This document shows positions 18,057 through 26,123 of a stretch of DNA of 64,000 bases, in pieces. A model generated the notes under the pieces. That model did no database searches and was not told the origin of the DNA. It saw nothing but the letters and a program-made list of their open reading frames with translations. This stretch comes from an uncultured Ruminococcus sp. GTDB taxonomy: Bacteria; Bacillota; Clostridia; Oscillospirales; Ruminococcaceae. How positions within the stretch are numbered: position 1 is the stretch's first letter; the number at the start of each line of letters is the position of its first letter. The stretch spans positions 372,001 to 436,000 of the forward strand of contig CAKSAK010000003.1 of the NCBI GenBank assembly GCA_934435205.1. Direction: 5' to 3'. The translations under genes and the position numbers were made by a program.

Positions 18057-19250
18057 TCATTTGACAAATGTTATTTTAGCAGATACACTGCCGTCTGACA
18101 GCTTTATGTTTACTTCGTCGCCTACATTCAGCATTGATACGCTGTCGACGACGCTCTCGCCTTTCTGAACGATAGCATATCCTCTGCCCAGAACGTTGAA
18201 CGGGCTAAGCATATTCAACGAAGAAACATAGCCGTCAAACTGAACTGACAGCCTTTCAAGCCTGCGTTCCATGATCTGCGACAACCTTTTTTCAAGGTCA
18301 CACACTGCTTTTTCGCTTTGCTCTAACCTCTTTTCAGGAGAATAAAGCTTTAAAAGCTTATCACAGCTTTCTACCTGTGATATTGCCCTATCAAGCTTTT
18401 GTTCCATAGCCTTATCAAGCTTTTGCCTTAAAAGGCTCACAGCATTAAGAAGATCCGTCTTGTCGGGAGTTGCTATCTCAGCCGCCGCTGAGGGAGTTGG
18501 CGCACGCATATCTGCGGCATAATCTGCAAGGGTGGTGTCAGTTTCATGACCTACTGCCGATATTACAGGTGTATTGCAGGCATAAACAGCCAGCGCAACC
18601 GCCTCGTCATTGAACACCATAAGGTCTTCACTAGAGCCACCGCCACGAGCTAATATTATGGTATCTGCACCGCTTTTATCAGCCGCTGAAAGTGCTTTGC
18701 ATATAGTTTGTGCAGCTGCCGCACCCTGCACCTGTGCCGGGTAGACCTCAATGCTGCAAACAGGATAACGCCGTTCTGTAACGTGTATTATATCCTGCAA
18801 TGCCGCCGCAGTAAGTGACGTAACAACGGCTATCTTCTTCGGAACAAGGGGTATTTGCTTTTTTTTGTTCACATCAAATACGCCCATTTTTTCAAGCTTT
18901 TTCTTGGTCTGCTCAAACTGAACGTGCATAACGCCCACGCCAAGTGGTGCTATCTCCGTAGCTATTATCTGATAAACGCCGTCACGCTCATAGATCTCTA
19001 TATTACCCATAACAAGCACACTCATGCCGTCCTCAGGCATGAATTTAAGCCTTGAAACACTGCTTGAAAACATAACAGCTTTAAGTGCTGAACTGCTGTC
19101 CTTTACTGTAAAATAAGCATGACCTGACTTATAATGTATATTAAAATTGGATATCTCGCCTTTGACAGCAATGCCTTTCAGCTTAAGATCAGACCGCAGT
19201 TTTGAAGCAAGATATCTGTTTAGCTGAGAAACAGTTATAACTGAACTCAT
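18057..19250 (-). CDS. xseA: Exodeoxyribonuclease VII large subunit
   Basis: XseA is the catalytic subunit of ExoVII. It is 397 aa. An N-terminal OB-fold (GEISNFNIHYKSGHAYFTVKD) precedes the catalytic domain with ARGGGSSEDLMVFND and SAVGHETDTTLADYAAD, then a coiled-coil region to about 340. It overlaps the TsaD-like gene by four bases upstream and is followed by xseB. Confidence 0.96.
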   Translation of the reverse strand: MSSVITVSQLNRYLASKLRSDLKLKGIAVKGEISNFNIHYKSGHAYFTVKDSSSALKAVMFSSSVSRLKFMPEDGMSVLVMGNIEIYERDGVYQIIATEIAPLGVGVMHVQFEQTKKKLEKMGVFDVNKKKQIPLVPKKIAVVTSLTAAALQDIIHVTERRYPVCSIEVYPAQVQGAAAAQTICKALSAADKSGADTIILARGGGSSEDLMVFNDEAVALAVYACNTPVISAVGHETDTTLADYAADMRAPTPSAAAEIATPDKTDLLNAVSLLRQKLDKAMEQKLDRAISQVESCDKLLKLYSPEKRLEQSEKAVCDLEKRLSQIMERRLERLSVQFDGYVSSLNMLSPFNVLGRGYAIVQKGESVVDSVSMLNVGDEVNIKLSDGSVSAKITFVK

Positions 19251-20188
19251 ATTCTGATCTTCCCTTTCCTGATCGCAGCATAGACCGCAACGCCCACTGC
19301 GTTATCGCTTGAAAACTCAGGCTCAGCAAAGCTGCCGTACTTTTCAAGCTTACTTTTTATAAAGCGATTAGACATCACACCGCCCGCATATATAATAGGT
19401 ATATCCTTATACTCATGACGAAGATTAACTGTCATTTTCTCCACCGCAAGGCACACACAATCAATGCAGTATGCCGCAACGTCAGCCGCTGAACAGTCCT
19501 CGCCTATAAGCTTCACGCACTGATTTTCTATTCCAGAAAGTGAACAATACAGCCCGTCAACTGACGCTTTCGGCTTTAGTTTATGTTCGCTTTCAGCCGC
19601 AAGCCTTTCAAGCTCTTTACCGCATGGAAAAGACAGCCCAAGCCTTACGCCTGTTCTGTCTATGGCTTGTCCGCCCTTAAGATCACGGCTTCCGCCGATC
19701 TGAGTTATATTTATTAGCTTATCCTTGTCAGGCTCGCACAAAAGAAGATCTGTAGTGCCTCCGCTGACGTGAAAAGCCGCAAAAGGCTTGTCGGAGCAGA
19801 GCATATCAAGCTGTCCACAAGAGTAAAGCGCCGCAAGTATATGTCCCACCTGATGCGAAGTCTTTTCAAGGTCAGCCCCACAGGCAAGTGACACAGCTTG
19901 TGCAACATTTTCTCCAACAAGGAAGCAAGGCATATACGACCCCTCTGTACACCTTGGTGCATAAGAATACCCAACTGCACTTAAGTCATACTTTTTATCA
20001 AAAAGCTGTTTCATAAGTTCTGGAAGCTGTTTCGTATGGTGAAACACAGCGTCGGATTGTCTTAGTCCTCGATCTCCCTGCTTGACAGGAAGAAGCTTTT
20101 TGCATGACCTGACGCTCATATCCGCAGTATCAAGCAGTGCACATGAAGTGGTATAATTGCTTGTGTCTATTCCGAGTACAAAACTCAC
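19247..20188 (-). CDS. TsaD/Kae1-family paralogue (O-sialoglycoprotein endopeptidase-like)
   Basis: The 313 aa have the ASKHA fold of the TsaD family: GIDTSNYTTS at the N-terminus, the metal motif HQVGHILAAL near 115, a phosphate loop HVSGGTTDLLL, and GGVMSNRF near the C-terminus. Sequence and context differ from the housekeeping TsaD, which pairs with TsaB/TsaE. Such paralogues in Clostridia sit beside xseA and have no settled role. Here it occupies the place folD has in Bacillus. A t6A role is possible but not shown. Confidence 0.8.
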   Translation of the reverse strand: MSFVLGIDTSNYTTSCALLDTADMSVRSCKKLLPVKQGDRGLRQSDAVFHHTKQLPELMKQLFDKKYDLSAVGYSYAPRCTEGSYMPCFLVGENVAQAVSLACGADLEKTSHQVGHILAALYSCGQLDMLCSDKPFAAFHVSGGTTDLLLCEPDKDKLINITQIGGSRDLKGGQAIDRTGVRLGLSFPCGKELERLAAESEHKLKPKASVDGLYCSLSGIENQCVKLIGEDCSAADVAAYCIDCVCLAVEKMTVNLRHEYKDIPIIYAGGVMSNRFIKSKLEKYGSFAEPEFSSDNAVGVAVYAAIRKGKIRI

Positions 20189-20598
20189 TGCTTTTCCTCT
20201 TGTTCCTTTGAAAATGAGCCAAGCACGCCGTTTACAAATGAAACATCAGGCTCGAGGGCATATTTTCCTGCAAGAGCCACAGCCTCGCTTATGGCAACGT
20301 TCACAGGAACGTTCTCCTCATATATTGCCTCGTAAATAGCAAGTCTGAGTATTGCAAGATTTATCTTAGGTATTCTTTCAACAGTTCTCTTGTTGCTGAA
20401 CTTGCTGATTATGCTGTCGATCTCGTCCTGCTTTTCGCAAACATTTTCCACGAGCTTTTTAACTTCATCATTTACGATGATCTCGTTCACTTCCATGGCA
20501 GACATGAAAATATCATCAAGCTCCTCGTCCTGTCTAAAAAGTTTCTCAAATATCAGCAAAAATGCTGATTCTCTTATTTCACGCCTTTTAATTGGCAC
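20185..20598 (-). CDS. nusB: Transcription antitermination factor NusB
   Basis: NusB binds boxA RNA with S10 during rRNA transcription. The 137-aa all-helical protein begins with the family's RREIRESAFLLIFEK and has VNVAISEAVALAGKYAL and FVNGVLGSF near the end. The start is GTG at 20596-20598 with AAGGAAG upstream. It overlaps the TsaD-like gene by four bases. Confidence 0.94.
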   Translation of the reverse strand: MPIKRREIRESAFLLIFEKLFRQDEELDDIFMSAMEVNEIIVNDEVKKLVENVCEKQDEIDSIISKFSNKRTVERIPKINLAILRLAIYEAIYEENVPVNVAISEAVALAGKYALEPDVSFVNGVLGSFSKEQEEKQ

Positions 20599-20633
20599 AA
20601 AAACACTTCCTTCATCTTATATTTGTCTGAGTC

Positions 20634-20990
20634 CTATTCCTTTTCCGAAAGGTCAACTCCGCATATGGTCACATTTACCTTTGCAACTGTAAGTCCAAGC
20701 ATATTCTGAACTGCACTTTTTACTTTATCCTGTATCTCCTCGGCAACGGAAACCGCCTTAGCTCCACGGCAAAGTATTATACCTATAGACACTGACAGAA
20801 CATCGTCAACAAGGCCTATCCTGATATTGCCGAAATTTTCCTGTCTGAACCAGAGCTGACGTGGAGTCTTCATAACAGGAGCGATACCATAAACGCCCTC
20901 TATCTCATTAACAGAGTTTGTAACGATCTGCGCTATAACGTCCTGACTTATGTGCAGGCTTTTTTCTACTTTCTTTGAAACATCATTCAT
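20634..20990 (-). CDS. Asp23/Gls24-family protein (YqhY-like)
   Basis: The 118 aa show the Asp23 family pattern: ISQDVIAQIVTNSVNEIEGVYGI at the start and KVNVTICGVDL near the end. The family forms membrane-proximal or stress-related assemblies. The orthologue in the same place in Bacillus, YqhY, affects acetyl-CoA carboxylase. Here the accBC genes that usually precede it are missing. It is the first gene of the nusB-recN operon, with its own promoter at 21052-21080. Confidence 0.88.
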   Translation of the reverse strand: MNDVSKKVEKSLHISQDVIAQIVTNSVNEIEGVYGIAPVMKTPRQLWFRQENFGNIRIGLVDDVLSVSIGIILCRGAKAVSVAEEIQDKVKSAVQNMLGLTVAKVNVTICGVDLSEKE

Positions 20991-21028
20991 ATTTATCCGA
21001 GCCTCCCTTTTTAGATATAAAAAAGAAA

Positions 21029-21093
21029 TCCTTCAATCTATACTTATAATCATTATAGCATAAAACTCAATAGGTTACAAGTATTTTGAAGGA
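21029..21093. terminator. Inverted repeat flanking the operon promoter, likely spoIIIA terminator
   Basis: TCCTTCAA (21029-21036) and TTGAAGGA (21086-21093) are exact complements 49 bases apart. A T-rich run follows on either strand. Read leftwards the second arm runs into TTTCTTTTTTATA. Read-through RNA from spoIIIAH could form the hairpin, while RNA started at the nested promoter lacks the first arm. Confidence 0.45.
21052..21080 (-). promoter_or_regulatory. Promoter of the asp23-nusB-recN operon
   Basis: On the minus strand TTGTAA (21075-21080) and TATAAT (21052-21057) are 17 bases apart. It separates vegetative expression of the housekeeping operon from the sporulation operon upstream. 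Confidence 0.7.
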
Positions 21094-21116
21094 CTTTTTT
21101 TATTTGCTGACAAATT

Positions 21117-21659
21117 TTATTCTACATCATAAATTCTGATGTTTTCATTTGCAACTGAAACTTCGCTAAGGAGGATATCTTTTATCTGTGCCGCTTCACT
21201 TGCAACAAGCCCGTCGCTGTCGGTCTTTACAACGATATTTGCGTTATCGCCGTCAAGATAAACAACACAGTCCTCAAAGCCTGCTGCTTTCACGAGTGTC
21301 TCTACCTTGCTCTCCGACTCCATGAGCCCTGTCATGGCTGAAGCTTCTTCTTCAGCGACTTTCTTTTCTTCCTCTGTGGAATCGCCGCCGTTCATTATAT
21401 TCTTTAATGTTTCTACCGCCTCGTCCCTTGAATTCATTCTGTCTATTCTTGCCTGTGCGAAATAATCTGAAGCGCTGTCAGTGCTTACGAGCTGTGCGTC
21501 GCCGTAATTCACGCTTTGACTTTTCACAACGTCTGTCGCCTTTATCTTGCCGTCTGAGGTCGATACTGCATAATTTATGTATACTGCAAGACCGAGTATC
21601 AGCGTCATTCCCGCAAGGATTATCTGCTTTTTGCCTATTATCATGGTCGGTTTTTTCAT
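21117..21659 (-). CDS. spoIIIAH: Stage III sporulation protein AH
   Basis: SpoIIIAH is the mother-cell half of the SpoIIIAH-SpoIIQ channel that feeds the forespore. The 180 aa have one N-terminal membrane segment (IILAGMTLILGLAVYINYAV, residues ~13-32), a charged linker, and a C-terminal YscJ-like ring domain (about 95-180). It is last in the eight-gene spoIIIA operon. Confidence 0.92.
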   Translation of the reverse strand: MKKPTMIIGKKQIILAGMTLILGLAVYINYAVSTSDGKIKATDVVKSQSVNYGDAQLVSTDSASDYFAQARIDRMNSRDEAVETLKNIMNGGDSTEEEKKVAEEEASAMTGLMESESKVETLVKAAGFEDCVVYLDGDNANIVVKTDSDGLVASEAAQIKDILLSEVSVANENIRIYDVE

Positions 21660-21677
21660 CTTTATTACCTCTTTCTG

Positions 21678-22229
21678 TTATTTTCTGCCCTCAACGCAGA
21701 TCTTACTGCTTGATATGCCCAGCGCTGTCGAAACCGCTTTAAGCACACGTTCATTTACTTTTATATCTCCACCTCCTTCGCAAACAATGACAACGCCGCA
21801 TATCTGCGGTTTTATTATTTTTCTGACCAATGCCTCCTTTTTGCCGTCATTGTCAGTTATTACTATCTCATTTTCATATCTGTCGCTTGTTCTGTCGCCG
21901 TTGTTATCTGTGCTTTTGGTAAGATTTTCGGCATAAACATATTCGGTAGTTCCCTCAACTGTCACCATTACCTCGCATTCGCCAACTCCCCTGACTTGAG
22001 AAAGAACATCTTTAAGCTCTTTTTCTATCTGCTTTTTGTAGCTGTCTGTATCATCAGCGGCAACGCTTTCTGTAGGAACATTCTTGCTCTCTGCGGTGCT
22101 GTTAGCTGGAAACATCTCAGAAACAAATATAAGCAATATCCCTGCAAGACCTACCGCTATCACTATCTTCGTTTTCATAGGAAGCTTTTTAAGAGCCTTT
22201 ATTTTCCCCTCAACTTTACTTTTCAGCAA
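21678..22229 (-). CDS. spoIIIAG: Stage III sporulation protein AG
   Basis: SpoIIIAG forms a large ring in the feeding-tube complex. It is 183 aa with one membrane segment near 24-40 and a conserved domain containing VRGVGECEVMVTVEGTTEYVYAE, followed by PQICGVVIVCEGG and KAVSTALGISSSKICV. Order and spacing within the operon agree with Bacillus. Confidence 0.92.
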   Translation of the reverse strand: MLKSKVEGKIKALKKLPMKTKIVIAVGLAGILLIFVSEMFPANSTAESKNVPTESVAADDTDSYKKQIEKELKDVLSQVRGVGECEVMVTVEGTTEYVYAENLTKSTDNNGDRTSDRYENEIVITDNDGKKEALVRKIIKPQICGVVIVCEGGGDIKVNERVLKAVSTALGISSSKICVEGRK

Positions 22230-22232
22230 CGT

Positions 22233-22703
22233 TTATTCCTCCTGCACGATAACTTGAATATCAGGCAGATCTTCTGCTATAAGCTTTTCAACAAGCTCTC
22301 TGTCGCTTGTCTTAGTCAGATATACCCTTACCGACGTTATCTCTATTTCATTATATTCATTTATGTTAGTGGTTATGTCCACCCTGACATTTTCTATGCC
22401 ATTTTTATTCAGCTTATCCCGAAAATATTCTTCAAGCCTGCTTTCGGATTCGGACAGATAATAAAGCTCCGCCACCGTTGAAACGCTGTCAAACTCAGGC
22501 AGATCTGAAAGCTCTGTATAGTCGCTTAAGGTGACTTTAAAGCCATGTCCCATTACAGGCGTTATGACCGCAAGCAAAAGTATCACTGCAAGCACTGATC
22601 TAAGCTGTTTTTTCAAAGTCCCCTCAGGTGCGGCAATATCCGTAAGAGATGTTATCACGCCTATTATGCAGGCTGTAAATATCACTGCTTTAACTGTATT
22701 CAT
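22233..22703 (-). CDS. spoIIIAF: Stage III sporulation protein AF
   Basis: The 156 aa have two membrane segments near the N-terminus (residues ~5-22 and ~32-50) and a soluble C-terminal domain, as in SpoIIIAF. The ATG follows the spoIIIAE stop by one base, implying coupled translation. Confidence 0.9.
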   Translation of the reverse strand: MNTVKAVIFTACIIGVITSLTDIAAPEGTLKKQLRSVLAVILLLAVITPVMGHGFKVTLSDYTELSDLPEFDSVSTVAELYYLSESESRLEEYFRDKLNKNGIENVRVDITTNINEYNEIEITSVRVYLTKTSDRELVEKLIAEDLPDIQVIVQEE

Positions 22704-22704
22704 T

Positions 22705-23844
22705 TTAAACTCCTGTGTTCATGGCTGTCATTATTACGACTGATGTGGAAATAACGAACATTATAGAATAAGCCGCCAGGATGCTCACGCCAATTGATAA
22801 AACCGAGTTTATGCTTTTAAGAAGTCCACCACTGCTATTTATGCCAAAAATATCGTTTATTGTAGCGCCTATCCACACTGCAAGCTTTACCGCAAGAAGC
22901 GTAAGCAAAGGTTTCGCAACTATCACAGCCATTATTATAACGCCTATCACGCCGACGCTTGTTCTTATTACGCCTATACTTCCCTTTACCGCTGAATAAG
23001 CTTCTGACACCGAGCCGCCTATGACAGGTATAAAACTTGAAGCCGCAAATTTAACGGCTCTTGCGGAGAGATTATCAGCCGCCGCTCCTGCAAAGCTTTG
23101 GATTGATAACAGCCCTGTAAAAAGAGTCATCACAATTCCAAGCACCCATATGACCAGCTTTTTCACCGACTCTGCAAGGCTTCCAAGGTCAAGAGACGGG
23201 TTTATGGCAGAAACAAGTGTCACTGCAAGCACTGCCGACAAAAACGGCACAAGTATCTTATCCGCCAATATGCCTGCACTTTCGCATATTATCAGCATAA
23301 CGCCGTAATATCCTGCACCTGCCGCCGCACTACCACCTGCTGTCGCCACGCTTGAAAAAATGGGTATGTATGACATCATAAAGCTGTTCATTTGTTCCAT
23401 GGAAGTCTTTACAGAATAAAGGCTGTCAGTGACAGTATCGCTTATAACAAGCACTGTGGTAAGAACACATATGAGAGTGAACACCTTGTCCACTGTACCC
23501 TCAGCTGACATTGACCTTACCAACACGCAGAGCATAGTGGCGGCTGTTATTTTTCCAAGCATTATAAGAGGGCTTCGCAGTGAGGCGGTAAAGCTTTCAA
23601 GAATATGCTTTATCACATCAGAAGCGCTTATATTTGCGGCAGAGGACGGATCTTCCAAAGTAATGTTATTATCTTCAAGTACAGTTTTTACATCTTCATC
23701 ACCCTCAAATGACAGACCCTCATTTATTTCGCTTATGAGCCTGTCATAGTATTCGTTGTTCTGTTCCTCGCTATCTGCATATACTCCCTGTGGCGAAAAC
23801 ATGACCGCAAGGACTATGATAACAGCGGCAATTATTTTTTTCAT
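22705..23844 (-). CDS. spoIIIAE: Stage III sporulation protein AE
   Basis: SpoIIIAE is the large polytopic membrane protein of the complex. The 379 aa open with a signal-like segment (IIAAVIIVLAVMFSPQGVYA) and contain several later membrane helices with glycine/alanine-rich SAAAGAGYYGVMLI and FIPVIGGSVSEAYSAVKGS. AGGATATACAT precedes the ATG. Confidence 0.94.
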   Translation of the reverse strand: MKKIIAAVIIVLAVMFSPQGVYADSEEQNNEYYDRLISEINEGLSFEGDEDVKTVLEDNNITLEDPSSAANISASDVIKHILESFTASLRSPLIMLGKITAATMLCVLVRSMSAEGTVDKVFTLICVLTTVLVISDTVTDSLYSVKTSMEQMNSFMMSYIPIFSSVATAGGSAAAGAGYYGVMLIICESAGILADKILVPFLSAVLAVTLVSAINPSLDLGSLAESVKKLVIWVLGIVMTLFTGLLSIQSFAGAAADNLSARAVKFAASSFIPVIGGSVSEAYSAVKGSIGVIRTSVGVIGVIIMAVIVAKPLLTLLAVKLAVWIGATINDIFGINSSGGLLKSINSVLSIGVSILAAYSIMFVISTSVVIMTAMNTGV

Positions 23845-23853
23845 ATGTATATC

Positions 23854-24240
23854 CTATATAAGCAGTGCTTTTACTATTTCTACAAATGCTTTGAAAAGCG
23901 GTAGCGATACAGAAAGCATTGCAAGCTTTCCTGCAAGCGTGACTTGCGACGCAAGTGCATTTTCTCCACAGTCTTTGCAGTAATCGGAAGCAAGCTGTAC
24001 GATATAGCATATGCCAAGTGACTTGAAAAGTATGGTAATATACATATCGTCAATGCCTGACAGAGTGAAAAGGTCCTCAAAAACAGATATAAGATCTTTC
24101 ACAAATGCTACCGAATGAAATAGCACCAGTGCTGCCGCCGCAAGCACAGCCGCATATTTTATCTCACGGCTGTCTTTCTCAATGGCTTTGCACACAATGG
24201 TTGAGAAAATACAAAAGCACACTATTGTAAATATTTTCAT
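23854..24240 (-). CDS. spoIIIAD: Stage III sporulation protein AD
   Basis: This 128-aa protein has about four membrane helices and the family segment YITILFKSLGICYIVQLASD, then CKDCGENALASQVTLAGK. The start overlaps the spoIIIAC stop by one base (TAATG). Confidence 0.93.
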   Translation of the reverse strand: MKIFTIVCFCIFSTIVCKAIEKDSREIKYAAVLAAAALVLFHSVAFVKDLISVFEDLFTLSGIDDMYITILFKSLGICYIVQLASDYCKDCGENALASQVTLAGKLAMLSVSLPLFKAFVEIVKALLI

Positions 24241-24437
24241 TAATACAATCCAAACACTTCTTTTATCGTTTCAAACAGATTTCCGATCTGCCTTACTATC
24301 ATAAGCAGAACGACAATAAGTCCAGCAAGAGTTGTCATCATTGCCTGTTCGTCACGCTCCGCTCGTTTCAGCAAGAGATTTAACACGGCAACGATAATTC
24401 CTATGGCAGCGATTTTGAAAATAAGATCTATGTCCAT
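24240..24437 (-). CDS. spoIIIAC: Stage III sporulation protein AC
   Basis: A 65-aa protein with two membrane helices, MDIDLIFKIAAIGIIVAVLN at the start and a second near 40-58. Size and sequence fit SpoIIIAC, a small component of the sporulation feeding-tube complex. AAGGGAAC precedes the ATG. Confidence 0.94.
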   Translation of the reverse strand: MDIDLIFKIAAIGIIVAVLNLLLKRAERDEQAMMTTLAGLIVVLLMIVRQIGNLFETIKEVFGLY

Positions 24438-24477
24438 AAAATTTTGTTCCCTTCATTATGGTTATCCTTTGCTATGG

Positions 24478-24966
24478 CTATATTAGCAGAATAGCGATAA
24501 AAGCTCCGCTGAGAACGCCCAAAGCTCTGCACAGCCGCACCTGTGAGGTGAAATTCTCTGAAAGTCTGCTTATCTGCTCGTCAAGTGCGGCAAGGCTCAT
24601 GGAAATGTATGCAAGCTGTCCATTCGTGTCTGTTGTGCCGAGTTTTTCAAAAAAATCTATGGCTGTCTGCCTGCTTTCATTGTCAAAAAGCTTTGACTTA
24701 TATATATCCTCGGTTATTCTTCTGCGGACATCAGGCGAGGAGGTATCTTGTGACAAAAATGCAAAGTCAGAATAATCTTTCTGTGAGCCAAGCTTTGAAA
24801 TTATTTCACCGAAAGTCATTCCTCCCTCAACCATTGCCCTTGCTTCAAATATCAACCGTCTGAGAAGCTTGAGATATTTCATTTGCCGTATCTTGTCCGT
24901 TGCCATTGCACAGCCCATTTGTGTGCAGGCGGCTATTATTAGCACACAGCCTATTAGTTTTATCAT
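24478..24966 (-). CDS. spoIIIAB: Stage III sporulation protein AB
   Basis: SpoIIIAB resembles GspF/PilC-type membrane proteins. From MIKLIGCVLIIAACTQMGCA the protein is 162 aa, with a lipoprotein-like or membrane N-terminus and a C-terminal membrane segment (ALGVLSGAFIAILLI). The frame extends 25 codons further upstream into spoIIIAA, but CAGGAG before the ATG at 24966, one base after the spoIIIAA stop, fixes the start. Confidence 0.92.
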   Translation of the reverse strand: MIKLIGCVLIIAACTQMGCAMATDKIRQMKYLKLLRRLIFEARAMVEGGMTFGEIISKLGSQKDYSDFAFLSQDTSSPDVRRRITEDIYKSKLFDNESRQTAIDFFEKLGTTDTNGQLAYISMSLAALDEQISRLSENFTSQVRLCRALGVLSGAFIAILLI

Positions 24967-24967
24967 T

Positions 24968-25903
24968 TCATGCTCCTGTTTTTGTAAATGAGACAAGCCT
25001 GCCGCACATTGTTCCTGTGCCAAGCACCGCAAGTGCGTCAAAAGCTTTGTCTTTTATGAGTTTTGAGATATAACGCCGCTTTTTAAGTTCTTCAAGACTT
25101 GAAGCATGGCATGAAGCGATAAGCTTCACACCTGAGTTTAGTGCATACTGCAAAGCTTCGTTGTCCTCGGAAGAGCCTATCTCGTCACATATGAGTATTT
25201 GTGGCGACATGACCTTGACGGCCGTCATTATGCCCTCATATTTGTTGTAGGAATTGAACACGTCTGTCATTGCGCCTATAAGATTTTGCGGCTCACCTGC
25301 CACTGTTGCAGCAAACTCGTTTCGCTCATCTATAAGTGCAACACGCCAGCGTTCACCAAGCTTTCTCGCAAGGTCACGAAGTATCGTTGTTTTACCTCCT
25401 GACGGCGGTGACGCTATAAGCAGGCTCATTGGTTTGTCAGAAAAGCATTTTGCATATATCTCGTCTGAGCTGCCTATCATTTCACGAGCTATCCTTATAT
25501 TAAGAGAAGATATATTTTTTACCGACTCAACGGCATAACCTCTTGCAGGTTCAAGAACGGCAGTTCCACAGAAGCCTACTCTGCACCCTCCTGAAACTGT
25601 TATGTAGCCCCTTGCTATCTCACGATGAAAGCTGTGAAGGGAGTTCTGAAATGCTCGCTGATAGATAGTTTCAATATCCTCTGAGGTAACTTGAACGCTA
25701 TCCCCGATATTGTTCATGAGCCTGCCGTTATCATTGACGAAATACTCTTTCGAGAATATGGTAACAGACAGCCGTCTGCCTCTGCGAAGTCTTATTTCCT
25801 GTATCCTGTCACGCTCTATTTCTGGCACTGACATAATTGCTCCCCTTATGCGAGGTGTGAGCAGTTCGTAAACGTATTTTATCTTGCTGACTTCTCTTAT
25901 CAT
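24968..25903 (-). CDS. spoIIIAA: Stage III sporulation protein AA (ATPase)
   Basis: SpoIIIAA is the secretion-type ATPase of the sporulation feeding-tube complex. The 311 aa hold Walker A SPPSGGKTTIL near residue 165 and Walker B-like QILICDEIGSSED near 235. It is the first gene of the operon and implies that the host forms endospores. The ATG at 25903 lies behind AAAGGAGCG. Confidence 0.95.
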   Translation of the reverse strand: MIREVSKIKYVYELLTPRIRGAIMSVPEIERDRIQEIRLRRGRRLSVTIFSKEYFVNDNGRLMNNIGDSVQVTSEDIETIYQRAFQNSLHSFHREIARGYITVSGGCRVGFCGTAVLEPARGYAVESVKNISSLNIRIAREMIGSSDEIYAKCFSDKPMSLLIASPPSGGKTTILRDLARKLGERWRVALIDERNEFAATVAGEPQNLIGAMTDVFNSYNKYEGIMTAVKVMSPQILICDEIGSSEDNEALQYALNSGVKLIASCHASSLEELKKRRYISKLIKDKAFDALAVLGTGTMCGRLVSFTKTGA

Positions 25904-26031
25904 TTTTTCACGCTCCTTTTGACTTGTCCTATGAAATAACTATGCTCTGAGCCTGCCTTTTAGTACAAGATATTTGTATTCTCCTACAGACGCAGATACC
26001 CATTATTGTATATAATTATCACGCAAAATGC

Positions 26032-26060
26032 TTGAAATACTGTTGTATTTGTGATATAAT
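26032..26060 (+). promoter_or_regulatory. Promoter of the moxR operon in a divergent intergenic region
   Basis: TTGAAA (26032-26037) and TATAAT (26055-26060) are 17 bases apart, about 60 bases before the moxR start. The same 220-bp gap (25904-26123) must hold the leftward spoIIIA promoter, expected to be sigma-E dependent. A TATACAAT-like box occurs on the minus strand there, but I could not fix a convincing -35. Confidence 0.75.
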
Positions 26061-26123
26061 GTTAATGTAATATGCACAAATATCGTGAAGATAAAAGAAA
26101 CATACAAAACAAAGGAGAAAATT

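Noticed and set aside
25904..26123. A sigma-E promoter for spoIIIA.
   Set aside because: A TATACAAT-like -10 is visible on the minus strand, but I could not find a properly spaced -35, so no site is listed.
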